Source of the DNA: Nemertoderma westbladi
Taxonomy: Eukaryota > Xenacoelomorpha > Nemertodermatida > Nemertodermatidae
Length of the DNA: 64,000 bases
Assembly (NCBI GenBank): GCA_032718475.1
Contig: JAUCBJ010008406.1
Location: 1-64,000 of the forward strand
Direction: 5' to 3'
Shown here: positions 52,515 through 64,000 of the stretch, piece by piece
Layout: the number at the start of each line of letters is the position of its first letter
How positions within the stretch are numbered: the stretch's first letter is position 1
Translations under genes and position numbers: made by a program
Notes under the pieces: model-generated
What the model was told of the DNA's origin: nothing
Database searches by the model: none
What the model saw: only the letters and a program-made list of their open reading frames with translations

Positions 52515-55050
52515 ATTTAAATACCGGTATGACACAAAAATATCTTTTGAATCCAATGCAAAAAATTCAAAAAAAAAAAAAAAATTTGTCACCCAAATAT
52601 TTCTAATTGTATATATACATAGCTCAAATCAGCCTAATTTTGTTTTTAAATTTTATATATGTATCCACTGGTGCGTGGCTACACTTTCAGGTTGCAACAC
52701 TCTCTCTCTCTCCAACTGAGCGATCCAAAACACCATAGCCGGATAAACCTAACTATCCTAACTAATAAACTGAGTTGTATTTCACAGTCAAATAACCGGT
52801 AATTTTTTACTGCTTCCACAAATACAATGGTACCAACAGAACAACTAACCTTGTTTGCTGTGAGATTCTTCATCCGCGTCCTAGATTTCAGTCTCGTTGC
52901 TGATTGCAAACCGAACCCGTAGGCCCACACAAACCCCAACATCAGAAGTTCCATCTCGCCATGTATCTCCAGATGGTATAAAATAATTAGGCAGTTATCC
53001 AACATACTGGTACAAAAACTCTAAATTGTATTTTATATAAATTTTGCCAAAACTGAATTCTCACAAACCTAGCTATAATTTTAAACTTACTATTTTTACT
53101 ACCCTAACGGCCCAATAACTGCCTGTATTTCAAATGATCAGTGAACAAATGCTTCTTACTGTACGTAGTACAGCAAAAATGCTCCTTACTGTTAAACGAT
53201 CAGAGGATATTACTCCTTTCTGACATCACTCGTTCCTTTCTCTGTTGATTTCTCAACAGAGAGCTAACTGTTCGAATCTATAAGCCACAGCAATAACCAA
53301 AACAATAAATCTGAAATGGCTCCCTAAGCTACTTAAAATGAGTGCGGATGTCTAGCATTCGGCGTTCGTTCACTCACCACAGAGAAATACTGGAAATTAT
53401 CGGTGGAAATATGTCAAATGTGAGAATATTTTAAATATCACAATGTATGGGTTAATTATTCGTCCTACGGTGAAGCTTGTCCTACCTCTGGTCCTACCAC
53501 TAGCTGTCACTGTCAGCCCGCAAACCCGCTATTTTCGAATAACCGCCTAGCATTGAATATTCTACGGTATTCCAAAGTAAATTACCCAAAACTATTCTCC
53601 GCTATGCAGCGTACAGGTTCTTAATTTTATTCTAATATGCTAAATTAACTACGATGTTGTGAACTATTTACTGAGTATTCCAGAATACATATTACTAATT
53701 GTTACATTACTGAGTTATACTAGCAACAGCATCAATCCTGTATTATTTGACCTAAAAGTAATTAACAAGCATATACTAAGAAATAGAAAACAATCAAGAA
53801 TAGTAGTGCCTATCTAAGCATTCACCTTCAAGCATTAGGCACTCTTCAACAATACAACACAAATAGCGTTAGCAAATAGAGCTGTTAGTATTACTGACAG
53901 CGCTAATAATGCTAATCAGCTAGTATCAGGCCAGTGTACTAGTGCAAAGCTAGTGTACTAGTTTCCAGTGTAAGGAGCATAGGGCACCCCAAAACAACCA
54001 TAGGTCTCCTAACCGGTACTACTACTCTAGTACCACAAGGTTGAGACGAAACCTGGATAGTCACCCCCCAAATACGGTAGTGAAGACTACCAGCATTGCC
54101 CCACATTGGATCCTCCACTCCTCCCCCGTTGCTTCCACAATGTGCCCGCTACGCCGGTACCCTTAGCCCTCCATGCTAAAGCAAATAATTACCTTATCGG
54201 CGCATGCGTTACAAACAGTCTGACAGTCAAAGAAAATCCTCATAAGGATTTGCTACATCTCAATTATATAGGTTCAAGAAATTCAAGAGTCAATGCATGA
54301 AATCATTATTCGGAGTTGTAATTGAGAAATATCAGTCAAAATCAGCATTAAACCATTACAGCATTTTACAAATCAAGCAAAAAGATTGTAGAATCGTGCA
54401 ACATCGCTGGCTGTACCGGTACACCCTAACTGCTAAAGCAGCTAGGCCAAAACACAGTTACCGGTACACAAAAATTGAAGCACTACAACACTGTGCAGTA
54501 CCAGCTAAAAAAACTGTCCAATGCATCAGCAATAATATTACATACACTAATTTGTCCAACAAAAAACTACTAGCATTAGACCAACCTAAAACAGCTAGGC
54601 CAATGAGAGAGCCGGATTGTGATCCTTGCCTCCCCCATTTCTCGAATTATTACCATATATGGTAACGAATCTGTCTCAATAGGCTTACAGGTTTATGGCT
54701 GTAGCAATAATTTCGCGATTATTAAAGCACATTAAGCATAAATTTAGCACAAACGCCAGTTTATAGAGAAATATAAAAGAAATTAGTACAAATATGCATC
54801 AGGTTCAGTCAATATCAATAAACGGCAAATTCATATTAGAGTTTTATGAAAGTTTGCCACCACAAATGTATTTACTAAGGTTTTTTTATAAAATTACATA
54901 CGCAAAACTACATACTGTACAAATCGGATGAATAATATAAACTCGTGTATTTTATTTTCCCTGTCTAATGAATGCGGTGCATCAATGTGACTTATCTAAT
55001 TACTCTATACTGTATGATGGGCTGTTTTAGTACACAGCACCATATATCGT
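52515..55050 (-). repeat. Element-1-type LTR/leader copy
   Basis: Homologous to 9015-10193 joined to 32432-34432, in the same order and orientation, ending ATATATGGTGCTG on the minus strand. It has diverged visibly, so it is older than element 1. No gene is seen; the short ORFs are chance. Confidence 0.7.
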
Positions 55051-55310
55051 AACTCTGTTTGATACTTAAAACGCCACATCCCAAAGGAACTGTTAATATT
55101 TCCCCGAAAGTAAATATAGTTGTCAGAGATTATAGAGTAGTGATCAATCGAATAATACAAAGTAACCTACCGCAATATACTCCTCTAGCACTGAATCCAG
55201 TCTCCCACACCTGTGGGTTATACTTTGTGCTAGACTGGCTTCAACTGATGTTAATTAGTACGGAGATTCAAGAGACATTTTTGAATTAGCAGGTTAAACT
55301 GTTAAAGGAC
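55051..55310. repeat. Segment shared with the 2325-bp tandem unit
   Basis: Similar to 59330-59640 (GGAACTGCTAATATTTCCC and GATCAATCGAATAATACA blocks). Origin unknown. Confidence 0.55.
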
Positions 55311-56022
55311 TTTACGCGCAAACACAAAGTAATTGAAGGAGGATTTACAACGGCGTGGAGAGCCCTGGACAGGGAATTTGGCCATCCTGCGAAGATTATC
55401 CAACAAACCTTAAGGGGAATAACATCAGACGGACTCACAGATAACCCTCAAGACCTTTGCTAACAAATAAGAAAAAGCGCTGATAGTCTTAAAGACCCTA
55501 GATGCAACAAAAAGAACTCAATGCATCGAATAACATCACGACCATAGTGCAGCTACTGCCGATGTGGTTGAGGCAGAAATGGAGAAATATCGCTTTCTCC
55601 ACTCGAGAGAAGAAGGGTGCAGATCCAGGGTTGGAGGAGATGTCGAAATTCCTTAACTACAAGGCAGAGTTGATAACGGATCCAGTCTATAGTGAGGACC
55701 GTCTAGGCAAAGTACCAAAAACGCAATACAGCCGACCTAAACCCGAACATAGTGCAGTGAATGCACTTCCAAAGGTGAGGCAGTTGCTACTGTATGTGGC
55801 CACACAAGGGACTACAAGTCCGCAGAGAGCTGGGAGTAGAGCCACATTGTGGCAGGGACAGAAACAAAGTAACAACACCAATAGATATAAACCCAATACA
55901 CCCAGTAGGCTGAGGCCAAGCAACCAATACACCAAACCGCTAGATATCAATCTAAACGCAATACATAAAGCGCTATATGAGGGACTATATTTAGACTTTT
56001 CAAAATCAGCTGATATAATTTA
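55311..56022 (+). pseudogene. Decayed BEL-type Gag fragment
   Basis: Translates to TAWRALDREFGHPAKII, a stop, then NNITTIVQLLPMWLRQKWRNIAF and LEEMSKFLNYKAELITDPVYS. This resembles the DUF1759-type Gag domain of BEL elements, but is clearly a different lineage from elements 1-3. It has stops and a frameshift, and no protease or pol follows. Confidence 0.65.
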
Positions 56023-56533
56023 ACAAATTAATTGTTAATTAATTATTGTCAGGTCAGGTCCCCAGATCCTGCTACCACTATGGCAGTAATGTGGTACTAC
56101 CTGTAGCTGCCAGCCCAGTAGGGCAGGCCCGATAAGCATAGCCTATTCACTATTTAGTTGATCAAGAGTGGGTTGGTTCAGCCCCATCAACTAAATAAGT
56201 CATTGAGGGATATAGCACATAGGGCACCATTGAATGCAAAGGCTTGATACGCATCTGCATTAGAAATGATACACGCCCCGCCCTGTCTATACTGGATGCT
56301 CTTCTACCAGTGTTAGGTAACCTAACCCAGGAGGCACACTTGGTTCAGGGTGTAACAAAAGGACCCCTACAGTCGGCAGCAGGGCTGTAGGCCATGGATA
56401 CGCGTAAGGTAATCAACCAACGGCTAGACATGCTGACAAGGTCGGCGGAAGGTAATCAACCAATGGCGATCTACTGCGAAGACGCTTGTAGGAGTAGGCG
56501 ATCACAAGCGGTTTACTCCCGCAACTGAAAGAT

Positions 56534-57556
56534 ATGAGTATGAGAACCCTCCAGGAGAAATACCGGCTCGGTCGTTGCTTGGGTCAACAAGGATCGCGTC
56601 CCCCAGTGGTACACCAGGCTGGGGTCGATAAATTGGCTACTGGAACAGAAGACCGAGAAGAAAGAAGAACCAACCTGTTGAAATGTAAAAAGACACTAAA
56701 GATTGCTACAATGAACGCATGCACGCTGAAAGCACATACCAAACAGGGTGACATGGTCGCTCTGGCAATGGAATATAACATCGACATCATCTGCATCCAA
56801 GAACATCGGATTTGTCATGAAGACACTACCATGAAGTACAATGACATTGGAAATGGATGGACGTTAGTAATAAGCTCAGCAATAAGAAACTCGGCCAATG
56901 CATCAATTGGTGGAGTAGGAATTCTGCTAAGCCCATTTGCACTTGGGACCCTAAACAACATCGAATCTATAAATTCCATGGTTATGATCGCAACATTTGA
57001 TGGGAATCCCAAGGCAACAGTTATATGATGCTACAGTCCAACCAATGCCTCAGAGCCAGAACAAGCAGTCAAGTTTTATGAAGAACTGACTGAACTTATA
57101 AAGGACATTCCGAAACACAATGTTAAAGTCATTGCTGGTGACCTGAATGCCCAAATTGGCCCAGAAGACATCAAGGGTTACACCTATAACACCAGTTCTA
57201 ACAGAAATGGGTACTTACTTTTAGACCTAATGGAAGAATGTGAATTGATACCAACAAACAACACATTCGAAAAGAGTAAGGGGAAGCTATGGACCTTTCA
57301 ATACCCTAATGGAACCAAAGCACAACTGGATTACATCCTCATAAAGAAAAAGTGGAGAAACAGCATGATCAACTGCGAGGCATACAGCTCGTTCAACCTA
57401 ATTGGTTTGTACCACAGAATTTTGACTGCAGAGATCAGACTCAGTTTGAGAGACAGCAAGCCCAGGACAAGCAAGCAAAACAAATATGACTGGGAAAAAC
57501 TCAGAACTGACAATGCTGTAAAGGCCAATCCACCAATTCAATATACCAGAATATAA
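56534..57556 (+). pseudogene. Non-LTR endonuclease (APE-like), one internal stop
   Basis: Encodes LKIATMNACTL, DIICIQEHRI (carrying the catalytic Glu), GGVGILLSP, VIAGDLNAQIG (Asp/Asn of the active site), NRNGYLLLDL, and WTFQYPNGTKAQLDYIL. This is an exonuclease/endonuclease/phosphatase fold that would nick target DNA. A TGA at 57026-57028 interrupts an otherwise open frame just before CYSPTN. The usual final SDH-type motif near 57410 has changed (LYHR). Confidence 0.85.
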
Positions 57557-58376
57557 TAACAGCCCACAAGGAATCAGCTAAGAGGCATATCCCCCAGAAA
57601 CCCAAACGAAAACAATATGTGCCATGGCAAAACTTTGAGGTTACTTGTAAGAGAGAAGATCTTAAGATAACCTACAAAGTTAAAACCGAACAACCAACAA
57701 CCGAAAACATTAACAAGGTTGAGAAAGCTAAGGACGATCTTAAATTGGCCTACAATATCAGCCAGGAAAAGTACATACAGGATAAAACTGAAACAATTAC
57801 AACTGCTCACATACAGCAACAATCAAGACTTACCTGGCAAACTGTAAATTAGTTATCTGGTCGGAAAAGTTGTGCAAAGGGGCGCCTCAAAGCTGATAGT
57901 CCTGAAGAACGTGTTGGGAAGTGGAAAAATCACTTCAGCAACTTGCTTGGGCAGCCACCAAACATCGAGGTCAGCCCTACAAGGAAAATATATGACAAGA
58001 CACTACCTATAGAAACAGGGGACTTCACACCTGCCGAACTCCAAAGAAGCATTAAAACCATGTCCAATAATAAAGCGAGTGGATTAGATGAAATCCCAGC
58101 GGGGGTATGGAAAACCGGAGTGCTAAACAACCATTATTGAATGTTTGCAACCGGATGTTAAAAGGGGAAAAGCCACCACCAATTTGGACTAAAGGTCAAC
58201 TAAATCCTTTCCCCAAGAAAGGAGACCTCGGCATATTAACAAACTATCGTGGGATCTGTCTGCTTGTGGTAGCTGCCAAAATATAAAATAAAATGATTCT
58301 ATATAGGATTAGGCCTCACATAGAGAAACTACTGCGTAAGGGCCAAAACGGATTTCGACCAAGTTGTAAAAGCTTC
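57557..58376 (+). pseudogene. Non-LTR RT N-terminal remnant
   Basis: Several frames: a Lys-rich linker (57619-57852), then DFTPAELQRSIKTM, NNKASGLDEIPAGVWK, NPFPKKGDLG, NYRGICLL and LLRKGQNGFRPS, which match RT motifs up to the NGFR block. The catalytic FADD is lost. Confidence 0.8.
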
Positions 58377-58752
58377 TGTGGGAAGTAACTGGTCCTTCGC
58401 TCCGCAATTCAGTTATCCCCCCGTGCGCTCAAATACTCTATAACCTACTGTAAAAGCGTTTACGGATATAATCCGTTCCCTGGCCCGCAAAGTACCGTAT
58501 AGGTGTTTTTAACGGACATAAAAGTGATTCTTCTGGATGTGTACTTTGGCGGACATAGCAAGGTACAAAAACCCGCAATACGGCATTTTCTCTATCACAA
58601 TGTCGTGGAAAGGATTCAGATTACGACATCTACCAGCTGATTGCTGACGTGGAAGGGGCCATTGGACACATGGTTTCTTTGTTCCGCTTAACAGCCAATC
58701 AGGGCGATTTTCACTTTACCTGTGAAGACATTCTACGGATTTGTGCTGGCGA
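58377..58752. other. Unassigned single-copy stretch
   Basis: No supported ORF or repeat seen. Confidence 0.5.
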
Positions 58753-61077
58753 GTCAGTGTTGGTTTTATTCTAGGCCACAAGAACGGCTCTGGAATCACT
58801 TGTTTTCAGACTTTATAAGAAACATTAGTAGGCTTAAGATTATAGAGCGTATAACTGTTATCACACCGCACGTCATATCAGTGCATGTCACTATCAGTTT
58901 GGTACAGTTTGATTTGTATCTTAACACATCATATCTTAACCTACCGTCTTACTGCTTTTACTGTTTGTAATTATTTGTGTCAGTTAGTTGGATGTTATTA
59001 GTGGAGAATATCGATAAAGAACCCAAATTTCCCAATTTTCTTGATACACTACAGGTTAGAGAGACAGGCTATATAACAATTGCGACTTATGTTATCGTGG
59101 TTTGTAGTGAACCTAATGCTATTTGATAGACACTACATAGGTCAATTGCTGTTCTCTTTATGTGTGATCAAATTCATTGACGGTCGGCAGATTAGTGTGC
59201 AGTATTGTGCGGTACCGGTAGTGTGCATGATTGTGACTGATAACAAAGCATTTCCTAAAGAATGCGCCTTATACGTGAATTCTAAGCCATATCGTTGCGT
59301 GTAGTATAAGTCATAGCTCTGTTTACATAGATAGAGCGCCACATCCTAAAGGAACTGCTAATATTTCCCGAAAGTGAATAATATTTGTCAGAGATTATAT
59401 ATTGGTGAATTGGTGATCAATCGAATAATACATGTAGGCTTCACTGCAATAAATCTAAGCATACGAATCCAGTCTCCCGGGTGTAACCATCGGGTGAATG
59501 GACGCGCATAGGCTGGCTTCGGCTAATGTTGTGTTTATTGGTATTAAATATTTGTCATTTCTAAAAGTCTGAACATAAACCAAAGACATATAAATTTTGG
59601 CAGGTTGAACTGCTAAAGGTCTTCCAAAAGCGCGTACAATAACAGTTATCGACTTCATTGCAGTAAGCAATAAAGTTGAAAGTACCGGTCGACCGGTAAA
59701 CCTGAACCGGTACTTCTGTAGGTCAGTAGGCCCAACTGCCAGAACCGGTACTGCTGTAGGTCCGTAGGTCCAACTGCCAGAACCGGTACTTCTGTAGGTC
59801 CATAGGCCCAACTGTCCTAACCGGTACTTCCAGTATAAGTACATTAGTATTATTCGATTTTGATTATTGTATACCGGTAGGTCTCGATATTAAATCGGGG
59901 ACGCCTGGTTTTTATTGGGATTTTACTTAGGTCTATTTCTGTCAGTTTTATTTCCTAGTAAGTTAATATTGAGCTGAAGACGTGTAAGTCTGCTCAGATT
60001 GTTCAGATAACTGTAGGCCGGACTGTTGTCGGATTGTTGTTGGGTTTGGAGAGATTACGGCGTGTGTAGAGTTTGTCTGATAAAGTGCCAGTTAGTAAGT
60101 TGGGGCAGCCATAGCTGTAAGGTCAATCCCCTCTTAAAGAATAAGTCGTACTACCGTGTCAGAACGCATACTAACTAACCATTTTGGAATCTGCACATAC
60201 TGTAGTTTATTTAGGCTCGACAGTATTCTGCCAGCGTTTTGGCCTGTGTTTGTTTGTGTGGTCTGTTCAGGTACCGTAATAGTTATTACTCAGATATTTT
60301 GTAGGCTGGATTGTTGTCTAGCTATTATTAGGTCTGACGAGATTGCTGCGTGTGTAGAGTTTGTCTAATAAAGTGCCAGTTAGTAAGTTGGGGCAGCCAT
60401 AGCTGTAAGGTCAATCCCCTCTTAAAGAATAAGTCGTACTACCGTGTTAGCACGCATACTAACTAACCATTTTGGAATCTGCACATACGGTAGTTTATTT
60501 AGGCTTGGTGGTAGTCTGCCAGCGTTTGGTTTGTATTTTGTTTGAGCATTCTGTACGGGTAGCGTAATATTTATTATTCAGAGTTTATGCGATTATTCGC
60601 AACATTCATGTCCCCAAGTTTATTCCTACAGTAATTGTGTTTGTTATACATACCGTTATAGTTAAATTAACCCCGGTACTACACGGGCTGCTTGGCGTAG
60701 GTAAAGACTGGTGACTTTGTGCCCCGGTCACTCCAGCAGATGCTGTGGTTCTTTTAACTGTTCAAGTATATTTAACTGCTGGTTATTTGTTTTACAAGTA
60801 CTTGTACCTAATTTAGGGTTTAGTGTACAGTGCTTTCCGAAAGTAATTAGTGTAGGCATTATATTTGTGTTGTAAAGTGGTTGATAGGCACGTTCGTTAG
60901 CTCTATTAACTTCTAGGTAGGAACACTCCGTGATACATAACGTAGTACCTATAGCGATACGGCTATAGGTCGTCAGGCGGTGGTATTTTCCTATCTGGAC
61001 AGCGCAATATATTTACTACTACTTATTATTTTCAAATACCGTAGTATCCTATCCGTTGTAATAACCAGAAGTTCAGT
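58753..61077. repeat. 2325-bp tandem unit, copy 1
   Basis: Repeated head to tail at 61078-63399 with very few differences (one seen, 61065 against 63390). It contains its own smaller direct repeat of about 290 bp (around 60060 and 60355, TAAAGTGCCAGTTAGTAAG) and a minisatellite. Short ORFs occur identically in both copies and show no coding features. Confidence 0.95.
59683..59830. repeat. Minisatellite of about 53 bp with ACCGGTAC
   Basis: Three to four units of the form AACCGGTACTTCTGTAGGTC followed by a CCCAACTG block. A second copy lies at 62008-62155 in the other tandem unit. Confidence 0.85.
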
Positions 61078-63399
61078 GTCAGTGTTGGTTTTATTCTAGG
61101 CCACAAGAACGGCTCTGGAATCACTTGTTTTCAGACTTTATAAGAAACATTAGTAGGCTTAAGATTATAGAGCGTATAACTGTTATCACACCGCACGTCA
61201 TATCAGTGCATGTCACTATCAGTTTGGTACAGTTTGATTTGTATCTTAACACATCATATCTTAACCTACCGTCTTACTGCTTTTACTGTTTGTAATTATT
61301 TGTGTCAGTTAGTTGGATGTTATTAGTGGAGAATATCGATAAAGAACCCAAATTTCCCAATTTTCTTGATACACTACAGGTTAGAGAGACAGGCTATATA
61401 ACAATTGCGACTTATGTTATCGTGGTTTGTAGTGAACCTAATGCTATTTGATAGACACTACATAGGTCAATTGCTGTTCTCTTTATGTGTGATCAAATTC
61501 ATTGACGGTCGGCAGATTAGTGTGCAGTATTGTGCGGTACCGGTAGTGTGCATGATTGTGACTGATAACAAAGCATTTCCTAAAGAATGCGCCTTATACG
61601 TGAATTCTAAGCCATATCGTTGCGTGTAGTATAAGTCATAGCTCTGTTTACATAGATAGAGCGCCACATCCTAAAGGAACTGCTAATATTTCCCGAAAGT
61701 GAATAATATTTGTCAGAGATTATATATTGGTGAATTGGTGATCAATCGAATAATACATGTAGGCTTCACTGCAATAAATCTAAGCATACGAATCCAGTCT
61801 CCCGGGTGTAACCATCGGGTGAATGGACGCGCATAGGCTGGCTTCGGCTAATGTTGTGTTTATTGGTATTAAATATTTGTCATTTCTAAAAGTCTGAACA
61901 TAAACCAAAGACATATAAATTTTGGCAGGTTGAACTGCTAAAGGTCTTCCAAAAGCGCGTACAATAACAGTTATCGACTTCATTGCAGTAAGCAATAAAG
62001 TTGAAAGTACCGGTCGACCGGTAAACCTGAACCGGTACTTCTGTAGGTCAGTAGGCCCAACTGCCAGAACCGGTACTGCTGTAGGTCCGTAGGTCCAACT
62101 GCCAGAACCGGTACTTCTGTAGGTCCATAGGCCCAACTGTCCTAACCGGTACTTCCAGTATAAGTACATTAGTATTATTCGATTTTGATTATTGTATACC
62201 GGTAGGTCTCGATATTAAATCGGGGACGCCTGGTTTTTATTGGGATTTTACTTAGGTCTATTTCTGTCAGTTTTATTTCCTAGTAAGTTAATATTGAGCT
62301 GAAGACGTGTAAGTCTGCTCAGATTGTTCAGATAACTGTAGGCCGGACTGTTGTCGGATTGTTGTTGGGTTTGGAGAGATTACGGCGTGTGTAGAGTTTG
62401 TCTGATAAAGTGCCAGTTAGTAAGTTGGGGCAGCCATAGCTGTAAGGTCAATCCCCTCTTAAAGAATAAGTCGTACTACCGTGTCAGAACGCATACTAAC
62501 TAACCATTTTGGAATCTGCACATACTGTAGTTTATTTAGGCTCGACAGTATTCTGCCAGCGTTTTGGCCTGTGTTTGTTTGTGTGGTCTGTTCAGGTACC
62601 GTAATAGTTATTACTCAGATATTTTGTAGGCTGGATTGTTGTCTAGCTATTATTAGGTCTGACGAGATTGCTGCGTGTGTAGAGTTTGTCTAATAAAGTG
62701 CCAGTTAGTAAGTTGGGGCAGCCATAGCTGTAAGGTCAATCCCCTCTTAAAGAATAAGTCGTACTACCGTGTTAGCACGCATACTAACTAACCATTTTGG
62801 AATCTGCACATACGGTAGTTTATTTAGGCTTGGTGGTAGTCTGCCAGCGTTTGGTTTGTATTTTGTTTGAGCATTCTGTACGGGTAGCGTAATATTTATT
62901 ATTCAGAGTTTATGCGATTATTCGCAACATTCATGTCCCCAAGTTTATTCCTACAGTAATTGTGTTTGTTATACATACCGTTATAGTTAAATTAACCCCG
63001 GTACTACACGGGCTGCTTGGCGTAGGTAAAGACTGGTGACTTTGTGCCCCGGTCACTCCAGCAGATGCTGTGGTTCTTTTAACTGTTCAAGTATATTTAA
63101 CTGCTGGTTATTTGTTTTACAAGTACTTGTACCTAATTTAGGGTTTAGTGTACAGTGCTTTCCGAAAGTAATTAGTGTAGGCATTATATTTGTGTTGTAA
63201 AGTGGTTGATAGGCACGTTCGTTAGCTCTATTAACTTCTAGGTAGGAACACTCCGTGATACATAACGTAGTACCTATAGCGATACGGCTATAGGTCGTCA
63301 GGCGGTGGTATTTTCCTATCTGGACAGCGCAATATATTTACTACTACTTATTATTTTCAAATACCGTAGTATCCTATCCGTTGTAATAAACAGAAGTTC
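61078..63399. repeat. 2325-bp tandem unit, copy 2
   Basis: Ends at CAGAAGTTC, after which the sequence departs from copy 1. No gene seen. Confidence 0.95.
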
Positions 63400-64000
63400 T
63401 AACCCTTTGTTAGACTGGTTTGTAGTTTCCCTGTTAAATTGCCCTAAAAATATTCGTACGTATAGTTTTTTTTGTGGGTTTATTAGAGATTGTAATCTCA
63501 ACAATATTGTAAGTAATTAGTAGATAAGTAACGTAGGCCAGTAGAATTATTCGTTTTAGTGTCAAATAAGTAGCACTTCACTGAGAGCGCACAGCTTCTG
63601 TGTAGTGATTGTTCCCAGAAATAGTAACATCTATTTCAATATTGTAACAAAACCCCTTATCAGGGTATATATATATATATATTATAAATCAACTTAAAAG
63701 ATTTATAAACTAGTAGGCCTGTCATACAACAATTAGGTCTTAATATCAGTTGGACTACTGCTAAAATAACGGTAATAGAGTAAACTCAAGTAACTAAGTA
63801 ACCTTATAATTTCAGAAATTCAATTATCCTAAATAATTGATATACCGGTATCTATAATAGGCTTATTATATAGTTGTATATATTTGCGCTGAAATTATAT
63901 ACTGGTCTTCTGTGACAAACCTAGTCTGCAATACTTATATATACTATAAGTGTATACCGGTATCCTAATATATTGTAATTAATTACCGGTACTAGGCCAA
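63400..64000. other. AT-rich unassigned end of window
   Basis: Contains a short TA microsatellite (about 63666-63682) and several ATACCGGTAT palindromes. No gene is supported. Confidence 0.6.

Larger units (their letters stand above)
56041..58376 (+). mobile_element. RTE-like non-LTR retrotransposon, 3'-truncated
   Basis: A GC-richer 5' untranslated stretch (56041-56533), an endonuclease, a linker and the first third of RT, then an abrupt end near 58376. Its motifs are related to those of copies A and B but the sequence is diverged. Loss of the 3' end is unusual for a non-LTR copy and suggests a later deletion. Confidence 0.75.

Noticed and set aside
59080-62693. Short ORFs of 66-129 codons repeated in both 2325-bp units
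   Set aside because: Identity follows from recent duplication, they lack recognisable domains, and composition is that of non-coding DNA.

Overview
This window is eukaryotic repetitive DNA, almost certainly from an invertebrate animal. It contains no recognisable host gene. Nearly all of it is nested BEL/Pao-type LTR retrotransposons, cut by RTE-like non-LTR retrotransposons and other insertions. BEL/Pao elements are metazoan. The species cannot be named from the sequence.

Layout. (1) Element 1 lies on the minus strand, with pol at 411-6305 and gag at 6226-8808. Its leader and 5' LTR run rightwards through 8809-10193 and resume at 32432-34432; its 3' end lies off the left edge. (2) Element 2 lies on the plus strand (10194-32426) and is inserted into element 1's 5' LTR/leader, with a 5-bp target duplication CCGTT and two LTRs of about 1.9 kb that are nearly identical. 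It carries gag, pol and a third ORF downstream of pol. Its gag is broken by a 1.2-kb insertion, its integrase by an antisense RTE-like copy, and its 3' LTR by a 2.4-kb insertion. (3) Element 3, also plus strand (about 34606-51765), is an older relative of element 2. It has lost its 5' end, carries many stops and frameshifts, has its own antisense RTE-like insertion in integrase, and has a longer but decayed third ORF. (4) 51.8-56.0 kb holds LTR pieces related to element 1 and a decayed BEL gag. (5) 56.0-58.4 kb is the 5' half of another RTE-like element. (6) 58753-63399 is a 2325-bp unit duplicated head to tail.

How the parts work together. Gag coiled coils and zinc knuckles would package the RNA; protease, RT, RNase H and integrase would copy and insert it; the LTRs supply promoter and polyadenylation signals. 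The third ORF, in the position where env would sit, encodes a protein with three zinc knuckles that I do not recognise. A conserved splice-acceptor-like site precedes it, so it may be made from a spliced mRNA.

The strongest unexplained signal is a family of about 20 copies of a short hairpin (consensus GGAAGGCTTGCGAGCCTACC) scattered through elements 2 and 3. It lies in all three codon phases and in non-coding DNA. Some copies are present in one element and absent at the matching place in the other, and paired stem bases change together. Other unusual points are tRNA-like A and B boxes inside both plus-strand LTRs, hairpin arrays in the gag leaders, and an excess of the 5'-splice-site heptamer AGGTAAG on the coding strand. 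All counts were made by eye.
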